Shown here in pieces: positions 25,628 to 33,531 of a stretch of 64,000 nt of DNA. The position numbers and the translations under genes are program-made. Position 1 is the stretch's first letter. Every line of letters begins with the position of its first letter. Under the pieces are notes generated by a model. The model ran no database searches, was not told where the DNA came from, and worked only from the letters and a program-made list of their open reading frames with translations. The stretch covers positions 62,001 to 126,000 of the forward strand of contig JAJEBW010000024.1 in the NCBI GenBank assembly GCA_022822325.1. The letters run 5' to 3'. Source of the DNA: Gemmatimonadota bacterium (GTDB lineage Bacteria; Gemmatimonadota; Gemmatimonadetes; Longimicrobiales; Gaopeijiaceae).

Positions 25628-26674
25628 ATGGTAAGCCAGCGACGAATGAGGCGAAACGAGACGAGGGGCGCGCGGGAGAGGGCGGCCGACAGCGGCGAGA
25701 TCGCAACCGGACCGGTGCCCGGGGGGGCGGTGGCGGTGGTGGGGGCGGGCGTGATCGGCCGAAGCTGGATTCGCGTCTTCGCGCGGGCCGGTTTCGTCAC
25801 CCGCGTCTGGGACCCGGACCCGGCCCAGCTCCGTCGCGCGGTGGCGTGGGCCGCGCGGTCGGCGGCGGCGGATGTGCGGCCGGGTTTCGCGACCCGGGAG
25901 GAAAGCGATGCCGAGCGGGCTCGGATCGTCCCGTGCGGGGAGCTCGCGGACGCCCTCGACGGCGCCATCTACCTCCAGGAGAGCGGCCCCGAAGCGCTCC
26001 GTTCCAAACGGTCGATCCACCGGGAGCTCGATCGCGCCGCACCGCCCGAAGTCATCCTTGCCAGCTCCACCTCGGCCCACGACATGACCGCCATCGCGCG
26101 CGGACTCCCCGGCGCGGACCGCTGCATCGTGGCGCATCCGGTCAATCCCCCGCACGTCATTCCCCTGGTCGAGGTCTTGCCGGGCAGGCGCACCCGCCCC
26201 GAGATCGCCGCCGCCGCCGTCAGGTTGCTGCGCCGCTGCGGAATGGCCCCCGTCGTCCTCGACCGCTTCGCCCCCGGCTTCGTCCTCAACCGGCTGCAGG
26301 CCGCGCTGCTCCGCGAGGCCGTCTCCCTCGTCGGTTCCGGCGTGGCCTCGCCCGAGGTCGTGGACAGGGTCATGCGGGACGGCCTCGGTCTCCGTTGGGC
26401 GCTCCTGGGCCCCTTCGGCACCGCCCACCTCAACGCCGACGGCGGGGTCGGCAGCTACCTCCGCAAGTACGGCGACGCCTACCGCTCCATCTGGCGCAAC
26501 CTCGAGGCGAATCCCGATCTCGGCAACCGGATCATCGATCGCATCGCCGCCGCCGCCGAGGCGAGCTACGGCCAGGAATCCGTCGCCGCGCTGTCGGCCT
26601 GGCGCGACCGCATGGTCATGCGCATTCGCCGGTTGAAGGAGGACGACGGCTGGAACGAACAAGGCAACGGATGA
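25628..26674 (+). CDS. 3-hydroxyacyl-CoA dehydrogenase family (lambda-crystallin/L-gulonate dehydrogenase-like)
   Basis: A 348-residue NAD-dependent 3-hydroxyacid oxidoreductase. After a charged N-terminal extension of 33 residues, the Rossmann fold begins with VAVVGAGVIGRSW (GxGxxG about 39-44). SSTSAHDMT and the catalytic HPVNPPHVIPLVEV follow, and the C-terminal helical domain includes FVLNRLQAALLREAVSL. The HPVNPP spacing is closer to lambda-crystallin/gulonate dehydrogenase than to fatty-acid FadB-type enzymes. Divergent pairing with BKACE suggests it oxidises a beta-hydroxy acid that BKACE then cleaves. An ATG at 25646 is an alternative start. Confidence 0.88.
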   Translation: MVSQRRMRRNETRGARERAADSGEIATGPVPGGAVAVVGAGVIGRSWIRVFARAGFVTRVWDPDPAQLRRAVAWAARSAAADVRPGFATREESDAERARIVPCGELADALDGAIYLQESGPEALRSKRSIHRELDRAAPPEVILASSTSAHDMTAIARGLPGADRCIVAHPVNPPHVIPLVEVLPGRRTRPEIAAAAVRLLRRCGMAPVVLDRFAPGFVLNRLQAALLREAVSLVGSGVASPEVVDRVMRDGLGLRWALLGPFGTAHLNADGGVGSYLRKYGDAYRSIWRNLEANPDLGNRIIDRIAAAAEASYGQESVAALSAWRDRMVMRIRRLKEDDGWNEQGNG

Positions 26675-26684
26675 CAACACCCTT

Positions 26685-26747
26685 GGGGGTTGCGCGCGCG
26701 CCATCACCGCGCGGCCACCACCCGGGCCGGCCCGCGCAGGGGCCGGA
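26685..26747. repeat. Imperfect 64-bp repeat, copy 2
   Basis: Same orientation as copy 1: GGGGGTTGCGCGCGC at 26685-26699 and the identical 25-base hairpin block at 26723-26747. The centre differs. It starts 11 bases after the dehydrogenase stop, so the two copies exactly bracket that gene. Confidence 0.7.
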
Positions 26748-26925
26748 GTCCGCCGTTTTCGGTTGGCCTGCTCCTGCTCGATCCCCCGCGGATCGTGTGC
26801 GGTGGGGGTGGACGCGGCCCCGCGAGCGGGTGGGGGGCGCGGCGTGACCGGACGGGGCGGACTCGGGCTGTACGATTTTCCGGATCGGGTTTCCCCCTCG
26901 CCCGTCTTCGCAGGAGATACCGACA

Positions 26926-27321
26926 ATGACCGCTCGGAACCTGACAGCCTTCGGAATCGCCTTCGTCGCCGTGGCGCTGGGCGCGTTCGCCGGGTGCAAC
27001 GACTGGACAATGCCCGCCGCCGATCCGACCGCCGAGGCCGATCCGGAACTGGTGGCGCTCCGCGGCCAGCTCGAAACGCTGGTCGCCGAACAGGGGCAGA
27101 TCAGCCGGACGATAGCACGGGAGAGAGTTGTGCAAGAAAAATGGCGTGAAGAACGCCACGCCATCTGGGTGTGTACAGCGGAGCGTCCTTGCCCAGTGTT
27201 AAGCTACCATTGGCCTCCCTTGTGGGAAGCTCGGTCGGCAATCTACCAGAACAGCTTGGAGATCAAAGCCGTGAAGGCGCAGATCGCCGATCGGGAAGCG
27301 GCTTTGGCGGAGAGAAAGTGA
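26926..27321 (+). CDS. Small coiled-coil lipoprotein, first of a small-gene operon
   Basis: A 131-residue protein with AGGAG upstream of the ATG. The leader AFVAVALGAFAGC ends in a probable lipid cysteine (residue 24). The mature part has two predicted helices (VALRGQLETLVAEQGQI and EIKAVKAQIADREAALAER) flanking a Cys/Trp-containing stretch (WVCTAERPCPVLSYHWPP). I know no family. Its GTGA overlap with the next short gene, and lower GC than the surroundings, tie it to the downstream small ORFs. Confidence 0.65.
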   Translation: MTARNLTAFGIAFVAVALGAFAGCNDWTMPAADPTAEADPELVALRGQLETLVAEQGQISRTIARERVVQEKWREERHAIWVCTAERPCPVLSYHWPPLWEARSAIYQNSLEIKAVKAQIADREAALAERK

Positions 27322-27470
27322 GAATACTCGTTACGGCGGTATTTTCAGCTTCCTGCTTTCTGAGCGCGTTCCCTTCGTCGTCCAGCGGCCAGCAAACGGA
27401 ACAAACGCCCCGAAGCTGGGATCAAGGGTTCGACTCCGCAGACTGCACGATTCACGGGAGGCTAACATGA
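27318..27470 (+). CDS. Short secreted peptide (50 aa)
   Basis: A GTG start overlaps the previous stop (GTGA). The product begins with a signal peptide (ILVTAVFSASCFLSAFPSSSSGQ) and leaves a mature part of about 27 residues with WDQGFDSADCTIHG. Too short for family recognition. The overlap at both ends is the main support. Confidence 0.5.
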   Translation: MRILVTAVFSASCFLSAFPSSSSGQQTEQTPRSWDQGFDSADCTIHGRLT

Positions 27471-27580
27471 CCGCTGCCCACGAGATGCCCACAATCACGA
27501 TGACCAGGACGGAGTCAGGGGGATTCGCCGTTGACCCGTCCGCAGTGACTGATCTGGAGTTCCCCGTCCGGCTGGATTAA
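27467..27580 (+). CDS. Short peptide gene (37 aa)
   Basis: ATG at 27467 overlaps the previous stop (ATGA) and has a strong ribosome site GGGAGG six bases upstream. The peptide is polar, with TITMTRTESGGFAVDP in the middle and no signal or membrane segment. The good ribosome site and precise overlap argue that it is translated; function unknown. Confidence 0.5.
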   Translation: MTAAHEMPTITMTRTESGGFAVDPSAVTDLEFPVRLD

Positions 27581-27596
27581 GTCACCGGACGGGAAC

Positions 27597-27788
27597 ATGG
27601 TATCCGAGCAGGTGGTTCACCGTCCCTCTCCGCGACAGGCCGAGGGTGAAGCAGATGCAATAGAAGGATTCCGTAAGGTGGTAAGCAAGACACGGGACAA
27701 AGCAGTCAACAAGGAGCGATACGACCGTTTCCTGCAGAAACTCGCGAAACACGAAGAACTTGTACGACAACGTGAGAAGAGGAAATGA
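27597..27788 (+). CDS. Small basic coiled-coil protein (63 aa)
   Basis: Starts at ATG 27597 after GACGGGAAC. The protein is highly charged; residues about 20-63 form one long helix (GFRKVVSKTRDKAVNKER, then FLQKLAKHEELVRQREKRK). It may bind nucleic acid or a partner protein, but no family is recognised. Its stop overlaps the next ATG (ATGA). Confidence 0.55.
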   Translation: MVSEQVVHRPSPRQAEGEADAIEGFRKVVSKTRDKAVNKERYDRFLQKLAKHEELVRQREKRK

Positions 27789-27964
27789 CTGTGCAAGCGA
27801 TCAAATCAACCGCCACCACACTCATGTCGGTGTGGGTACTCACGACCGGGCCCATGGACGTGAAGATTGCGCCGGAAGTCACCTTTTCATTCCCGTCGCA
27901 TTCCATATCGGCATGTGCGGCGGCGCCAGATCGCCCCCGGACGTCCTGCAAGCCTCCGGCGTAG
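27785..27964 (+). CDS. Small protein (59 aa), last of the small-gene chain
   Basis: ATG at 27785 overlaps the previous stop (ATGA). The peptide has a weakly hydrophobic start (TATTLMSVWVLTTGP) and a Cys/Pro-rich end (SACAAAPDRPRTSCKPPA). Evidence is the overlap and low-GC context only. Confidence 0.4.
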   Translation: MTVQAIKSTATTLMSVWVLTTGPMDVKIAPEVTFSFPSHSISACAAAPDRPRTSCKPPA

Positions 27965-28146
27965 TCTTGCCATCGTTCGGCTCGCGCAAGGGGTTGCGGA
28001 GGCCCTGCAGCGACCCGCGACGGACTCGTAGAAGCTGCGGTCGCGGCCGATCCGGAGTGAGTTTCGGCCCGTTTCGGCACGGGTACGCCTGCTGCAGAGC
28101 GGGGCACCGTGCGGGATCCGACAGCGCTACACGCCGAGGCCGTCCC
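27965..28146. other. Spacer between convergent genes
   Basis: No gene or clear terminator seen; GC rises back to the genome norm here. Confidence 0.3.
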
Positions 28147-29208
28147 TCAGAAAACGTCCAGGTCCGCCGCCGAGACCACCCTTCCCCCGTACCCCGCCTC
28201 GCGAACTTCGCGCAGCAGATCCTCGTCGGTTGCGCCCCAATAAAGCTGGTGATACATGACCAGGAGCCCGGGTCGCGCCCGCGCGGCGATATCGGCCAGC
28301 TCCACCGTCGAGGTGTGCGATGCGGCGTGGTAGCGCTGCCAAATCGACGGCCGTGTCAGGAACGCCTCCGCCGAATAGACCTCGTGGACAAGGATGTCGC
28401 AGCCGTCGCAGGCCTCCACCAGAGACTCGGAGGGGCGCGCGTCGCCCGAAATCACGATTGTGCGCGCGACGGAGCCATCGGGGGCCAGTGCCTCGAAGCG
28501 GTAGCCGAGCGGATGCGGCCAGGATCCGTGCAGAACCGGAATCGCCGTGACCCGCACATTGTCGTCCTCGTAGATGGGGCCGCCGGTGGTCTCGACGACC
28601 GGGGACTGCCAGGCGTCCAGGTTGTAGTCGTGCGGTTCGAGCCCGAAGAGCCGGTTGTGGACATCTTCGCGCCAGGCCTCCTGAATGTGGTGAACCATGT
28701 TGGTGGTGCCGGGCGGGCCGAAGATGCGGATCGGATCCAGGCGCTCCAGCACCCATGGCGAGAAGATCACATCCGGGAGGCCCACGGTGTGGTCGGAGTG
28801 GAGATGGGTGATGAAGAGACGGTCGAGACGGGCGGGTTCCAGCGCGGCCAGCTCATGCCGGGCGGCGGCCGCGGCCGCGCGGCGCACGATGCCGGGGCCG
28901 GAATCGACAAGGTAGGCCTGGCCGCCCGCCACGACGGCCAGCGCCGGGCCGGAGCGGTCGGGATCGGCGTTGGGCGTTCCGGTACCAAGAATGACGAGGC
29001 GGGCGGCGGCCGTGTCGGGCAAGGGCTGCGCCTGTCGGAGATGGGCGGCCTCGGCGAGGGCGGGCTCCGGGCGGCCGCGGCCGGTCCCGCGCACCGGCTG
29101 CGCGCCCGATCCGGAAGAAAAGACGAGTGCGCCACCGACCGGTATGCCGACGACCAGAGCACCGGTGGCGGAGATCAGCGCAAGAGCGAGGACGAAAGAT
29201 CGTTTCAT
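28147..29208 (-). CDS. Exported metallo-beta-lactamase-fold hydrolase (RNase Z/arylsulfatase-like)
   Basis: A 353-residue protein with a signal peptide (FVLALALISATGALVVG). The MBL core begins LVILGTGTPNADPDRSGP, typical of the RNase Z/AtsA branch. Metal ligands are THLHSDHTVG, ISGDARPSE (Asp), DILVHEVYS and TSTVELADIA, ending MYHQLYWG. Exported members of this branch act on sulfate esters, phosphodiesters or lactones rather than tRNA. Monocistronic and divergent from the serine hydrolase genes. Confidence 0.9.
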   Translation of the reverse strand: MKRSFVLALALISATGALVVGIPVGGALVFSSGSGAQPVRGTGRGRPEPALAEAAHLRQAQPLPDTAAARLVILGTGTPNADPDRSGPALAVVAGGQAYLVDSGPGIVRRAAAAAARHELAALEPARLDRLFITHLHSDHTVGLPDVIFSPWVLERLDPIRIFGPPGTTNMVHHIQEAWREDVHNRLFGLEPHDYNLDAWQSPVVETTGGPIYEDDNVRVTAIPVLHGSWPHPLGYRFEALAPDGSVARTIVISGDARPSESLVEACDGCDILVHEVYSAEAFLTRPSIWQRYHAASHTSTVELADIAARARPGLLVMYHQLYWGATDEDLLREVREAGYGGRVVSAADLDVF

Positions 29209-29329
29209 GCACTTGACGATACCCCGGCCCGCTCCTCCCCGCATCCCCGCCCGGCCTGCGCTTGCCCGCCGGCGCCGCCATCCCGACTATGTCTCACCAA
29301 AGTCCACCGTTGCAGGAGTTGTCGCGTTC
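29209..29329. other. Divergent promoter region
   Basis: Between the MBL-fold gene (leftward) and the beta-lactamase-like gene (rightward). TTGCCCGCCGG at 29263 matches the start of the cupin-gene promoter candidate, but no good minus-10 at 17 bases follows. Confidence 0.25.
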
Positions 29330-30516
29330 ATGTCCCCCACCCCCCACCCCGCCACCGCCGCCTTCCTCGTCGCGGCCCGTGGCCCAAGGCCGAGCGGCAG
29401 CCCGGACGTCGCGGCTTCGAAGCGCCCTCCCCGCCCGTCGCCCCGCCGCTCCCGGTGCGCACGCGGCATCACCCACGCCTTCCTCCCGGCCACCCTCCTC
29501 GCGCTCAAGGCCTGCACCCCACCCGCCGACGATCCCGCGGCAACCCCGGCCACCGCCCCCGCGCCCGCCACCGCCACCCAGTCCCCCACCCCGGCCACCC
29601 GGCCACCCTCTCCGCCCGCATCGCCGCCCATCTCGACGGCCTCGACGCCACCACCGCGCTCTGGGCCAGGCACCTGCCCAGCGGCGCCGAGATCGCGATC
29701 CGGGCCGATCTCCCGATGAACACACTGAGCGTCATCAAGATTCCGATCATGGCGAAGGCCTTTCAGGATCACGCCGAGGGCTGCCTTGACCTCGACGCCC
29801 GCCACACCATCGAACCCGGCGACATGCGGCGCGGCAGCGGCCTCATCCAGAGCTTCGCGCCCGGACTCAATCCCACCTTGCGCGATCTTGTCACCCAGAT
29901 GATCGTCACTTCGGACAACACCGCCACCGACATCATGATCGACCGGGTCGGCATGGAGCGCGTAAACGAGATGCTGGCGGCGAGGGGCTACGAGCAGACG
30001 CGGCTCAAGCACACCACCCACCGCCTCTTCCTCGAGACCTGGATCCGCACCGATCCGGCCAATGCCTCGCTCATCGAACACGAGGTCTTCGAGCGCGGCT
30101 TCCCCTCCGATGCGGGCGCCGCCGAACGCTTCTTCGCCATCGAGGGCGATTCCACGATCTGGCTGGGACGGACCACCGCGCGCGAGATGGGACGGCTCCT
30201 GGAGGAGATTCTGGCGGGCGATCTTGCCGACCGCGCGGCCAGCGAAGAGATGGTGGACATTCTGCGCGGACAGTTCTATTCGACCCGGCTCCCCAGACGG
30301 GTGCGGTTTCAGGGGGTGAGCGTGGCGCACAAGACCGGCGACTGGCCTCCCTACGCGGGCAACGATGTGGGAATCCTCTTCTACGAGGGCGGACCGGCGA
30401 TCGTCTCGGTCTTCACCAACCAGAGCCGGGACGACTTCTACGAGCTCGAAGAGACGCTGGGCACGATTGCGGAAGAAATTGTGCAAGGATGGAGAAGCAT
30501 GGAGGCATCGAGATGA
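29330..30516 (+). CDS. Class A beta-lactamase-like serine hydrolase, probably frameshifted near its N-terminus
   Basis: From about 29600 to the stop, one frame encodes a class A-like domain: nucleophile LSVIKIP (SxxK), VTSDNTATD (SDN) and VAHKTGDW (KTG). A typical ExxxN omega-loop is not evident, so it may be a DD-peptidase or esterase rather than a lactamase. That frame lacks a signal peptide or plausible start. The overlapping frame from ATG 29330 gives a leader-like segment (HAFLPATLLALKACTPP) and a Pro/Ala/Thr linker. A one-base loss in the C-rich run around 29580-29605, or an assembly error, would join them. The stop overlaps the next gene's ATG (ATGA). Confidence 0.65.
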
Positions 30517-33254
30517 GCAACTTTCGTCGCACCACCGGGCCGCACCCCACCCGGTGCGCCTGCGCGATTCCGTTCGGCAAGGTCGCGGTCGCCTTCGCCG
30601 CCCTGGTCCTCGCGGCCGCCTGCGCTCCCGACCGCCCCATCCATCCATCCCTCTCTCGCCAGATCGACGCCATCTTCGCCGACCTCGACCGCCCGGGCAG
30701 TCCCGGCGCCTCCGTCTCGGTCGTTCAGGATGGCCGCATCGTCATCTCGCGCGGCTACGGCCTCGCTCAGATCGAGCACAACGTTCCCATCACCCCCGCC
30801 ACCGTCTTCCATGTGGCCTCGGTCTCCAAGCAGTTCACCGCAATGGCCGTCACCATGCTGGCCCACCAGGGCGCGCTCTCCCTCGACGATCCCGTTCAGG
30901 CGCACCTCGACTTCGTGCCGCGCTTCCCGCATCCCGTCACCGTTCGCCAGCTTGTCCACCACACCAGCGGAATCCGCGACCAGTGGCAGCTTCTTGCGCT
31001 CTCCGGCTGGCGGCTCGACGACGTCATCACCACCGAGCAGATCCTCGGGCTCATGGCGAGGCAGCGCGAACTCAACTTCGTCCCCGGTTCGGAGTACCTC
31101 TATTCCAACATGGGCTACACGCTCATGGCGCAGGTTGTGGAGGCGGCCAGCGGCGAGAGCTTCCCCGACTTCACCGCGTCGCGGATCTTTCGCCCGCTCG
31201 GCATGAACCGCACCCACTTCCACGACGACCACCGTCACATCGTCCCCAACCGCGCCTATTCCTATGCGCCCCTTGCCGCCTCCGGCGACGACGACGGTTC
31301 CGCCGCCAACCCGCCGCGATTCCGGAAATCCGTCCTGAGCTACGCCAATGCGGGGGCCACCAGTCTCTTCACCACCGCCAACGACCTGGCGCTCTGGCTC
31401 GACAACTTTCGTCACTTCGCGGTGGGCGGCGCCGAGGTCATGACCGCAATGCAGAGGCGCGGAATCCTCAACAACGGCGACACGATCGCCTACGCGCACG
31501 GACTCGTCATCGGCGATCACGACGGCTTGCGCACGGTCGGCCATTCGGGGGGCGACGCAGGATTTCGCACCCAGGCCACCTGGTATCCCGAAATGAACAC
31601 AGGCGTCGTCGTGCTGAGCAATGCGGCCAACGGAAACCCCGGCGGACGCGCGCGGAGAGTGGCGGAGGCGGTTCTGGCCGGTTCCTTCCCGGAGGCGGAG
31701 GAGCCGGAAACGCAGGAAGAAGAGGGGGAAGAGGTTGCGCCACCCCAGGCGGCCACCGATTCCGCGCCCCCGGCCTCCGCTCCACCCGGTGCGCCTGCGG
31801 GATACACGGGCGCCTACTACAGCCCCGAGGTGGACGCTCTCTACCGGCTCGACCAAACCCCCGACGGCCTCGCGCTGCGCCACATTCGTCATGGCGAGAT
31901 TCCGCTGCGCCCCGACGGACCCGACCGCTTCGCCACGGAAAGCTGGTTCCTGCGCGAGGTGCGCTTCGAGCGCGGCCCGAATGGCGCGGTAACCGGAATG
32001 CGCGCCGGCGGGGGCCGGGTGCGCAACCTTCTCTTTGTCAGGCTGCCGGGACCGTTGCCCCGCGACGAGGTCTTTCCCCCGCCCGGCGACGTCGATCCGG
32101 CGCGTGCGGCCGCGCCCGCCATCCCCGTGCGTCCCTTTGCCGCGCCCACCGGTCCCCACCCGGTCGGCGTCTTCGAGCGGCGCTGGACGGTCGCCGGACG
32201 TCCCGAGCGCTTCACCCGCAACCCCGACGACGAGCGGTCGGTCGCGGTGCGGATCTGGTACCCCGCCGACCCGGAGCTCACGGTCCCCGATGCGTCGTCC
32301 GGCGCCCCGTACCTGCCGGAGATGGCCGAGTTCGGCGATGGCCAGGAGTTCGTTCCGGTCACGCATCTGCGCACCCACGCGATCGCCGGCGCCGCGGCCG
32401 CGGCCGGTCCCTTCCCCGTCCTTCTCTACAATCACGGCGGCGGGTGGACGCGCTTCACCAGCACCTTCACCACCGAGGAGCTCGCCAGCCACGGCTACGT
32501 CGTGGTGTCGGTCGGGCACAACGGCTTCAATCGCACGCAGTTTCTTCCCGGCGGCGCCTCGGTGATCCCCGACACCCTCGCCTTTCCCGAACCCGGCGGC
32601 GATCTCTACGACGACGCGATCGGAAGCTGGGACTTTCTGGACGAACATGTCTTTCCGGAGTGGGTGGCCGACGCGGTCTTCGCGCTGGACCAGCTCGACG
32701 CGCTGAACCGCGACGGTCCTCTTGCGGGAAGGCTCGATCCGGAGCGAATCGGGGCCTACGGCTGGTCCTTCGGCGGCGCGACGGCGATCGAGCTCAGCGC
32801 GATCGACGAACGGGTAAGGGCGGCGATCGACCACGACGGACAGCTCTTCGGGGTTGCGCCCACGCGGGGAACCGACCGGCCCTTCATGCTGCTGCACGGA
32901 GAGGTGGCCGCGGAGACGCCGCCCTTCGAGGATCCCGATTCCGCCGCGGCCTGGAACGATGCCCTGGAGCGCCTCATGGCCGAGGTGCGCGCCACCGACG
33001 CCCGTCTCAAGGCGGCCTCCACCGGCGACCGCTACGATCTTGTCATCGCGGGCACGAATCATGGCAGCTTCTCCGATCTGGTCCTCTTCATTCCCGATTC
33101 CTCGCCCGGCATCGATCCCGCGCGCGGCCACCGCATCGTCAACGCCTTGACCGTCGCCTTCTTCGACCGCTACCTGAAGGGCGAGGATGCGCCGCTCCTG
33201 GACGACCCCGGCGCGGTCTTCCCCGAGGTGAGGCCTGCGGGCCGACCCCGATAG
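30513..33254 (+). CDS. Fusion of class C beta-lactamase-like domain and alpha/beta hydrolase, lipoprotein
   Basis: A 913-residue exported protein; GGAGG at 30501-30505 and the ATGA overlap fix the start at 30513. Lipid cysteine about 37 (LAAAC). Residues 42-385 are a beta-lactamase/DD-peptidase domain with SVSKQ (SxxK, about 103-106), YSNMGY and GHSGGD. A Glu/Pro-rich linker (about 390-430) and a small beta domain follow. Residues about 570-905 form a PAF-acetylhydrolase-like hydrolase with LYNHGGG and nucleophile GWSFGG (Ser about 752), and base in GTNHGSF. Two unrelated serine hydrolases in one chain suggest sequential hydrolysis of an ester or peptide substrate. Confidence 0.88.
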   Translation: MSNFRRTTGPHPTRCACAIPFGKVAVAFAALVLAAACAPDRPIHPSLSRQIDAIFADLDRPGSPGASVSVVQDGRIVISRGYGLAQIEHNVPITPATVFHVASVSKQFTAMAVTMLAHQGALSLDDPVQAHLDFVPRFPHPVTVRQLVHHTSGIRDQWQLLALSGWRLDDVITTEQILGLMARQRELNFVPGSEYLYSNMGYTLMAQVVEAASGESFPDFTASRIFRPLGMNRTHFHDDHRHIVPNRAYSYAPLAASGDDDGSAANPPRFRKSVLSYANAGATSLFTTANDLALWLDNFRHFAVGGAEVMTAMQRRGILNNGDTIAYAHGLVIGDHDGLRTVGHSGGDAGFRTQATWYPEMNTGVVVLSNAANGNPGGRARRVAEAVLAGSFPEAEEPETQEEEGEEVAPPQAATDSAPPASAPPGAPAGYTGAYYSPEVDALYRLDQTPDGLALRHIRHGEIPLRPDGPDRFATESWFLREVRFERGPNGAVTGMRAGGGRVRNLLFVRLPGPLPRDEVFPPPGDVDPARAAAPAIPVRPFAAPTGPHPVGVFERRWTVAGRPERFTRNPDDERSVAVRIWYPADPELTVPDASSGAPYLPEMAEFGDGQEFVPVTHLRTHAIAGAAAAAGPFPVLLYNHGGGWTRFTSTFTTEELASHGYVVVSVGHNGFNRTQFLPGGASVIPDTLAFPEPGGDLYDDAIGSWDFLDEHVFPEWVADAVFALDQLDALNRDGPLAGRLDPERIGAYGWSFGGATAIELSAIDERVRAAIDHDGQLFGVAPTRGTDRPFMLLHGEVAAETPPFEDPDSAAAWNDALERLMAEVRATDARLKAASTGDRYDLVIAGTNHGSFSDLVLFIPDSSPGIDPARGHRIVNALTVAFFDRYLKGEDAPLLDDPGAVFPEVRPAGRPR

Positions 33255-33531
33255 CGCTGCGACCGCCGGGCCGTCGCACCCGCAAACCCCGCTGCCCGCA
33301 AACCCGCGACCCGCAACGCCCAAGGCCCGGATCGCCGCGCCGCAGACCTTATTCGCCCCTTGACCCCTCGACGAACGCCGCCATGACCCGATCCCGCACC
33401 GACCGCGCCCGCCCGACGTGGCGCCGGGACGTCCGGGCGCGGTCGAGGTTCGGACCAGACACCCCGGCCGGCCACGGGGCAGTTGAAGCGATGCGCAACG
33501 ATCCCAACCATCTGCTGCCGGCCCGGATCGG
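33255..33531. other. Spacer, no gene seen
   Basis: GC-rich stretch with AACCCCGC/AACCCGCGAC direct repeats near 33285-33315; no convincing promoter, RNA or coding sequence. Confidence 0.3.

Noticed and set aside
27425-27445. GGGTTCGACTCC resembling a tRNA T-loop
   Set aside because: Flanking bases do not form the T-stem and no acceptor, D or anticodon arms can be drawn around it; it lies inside a short coding frame.
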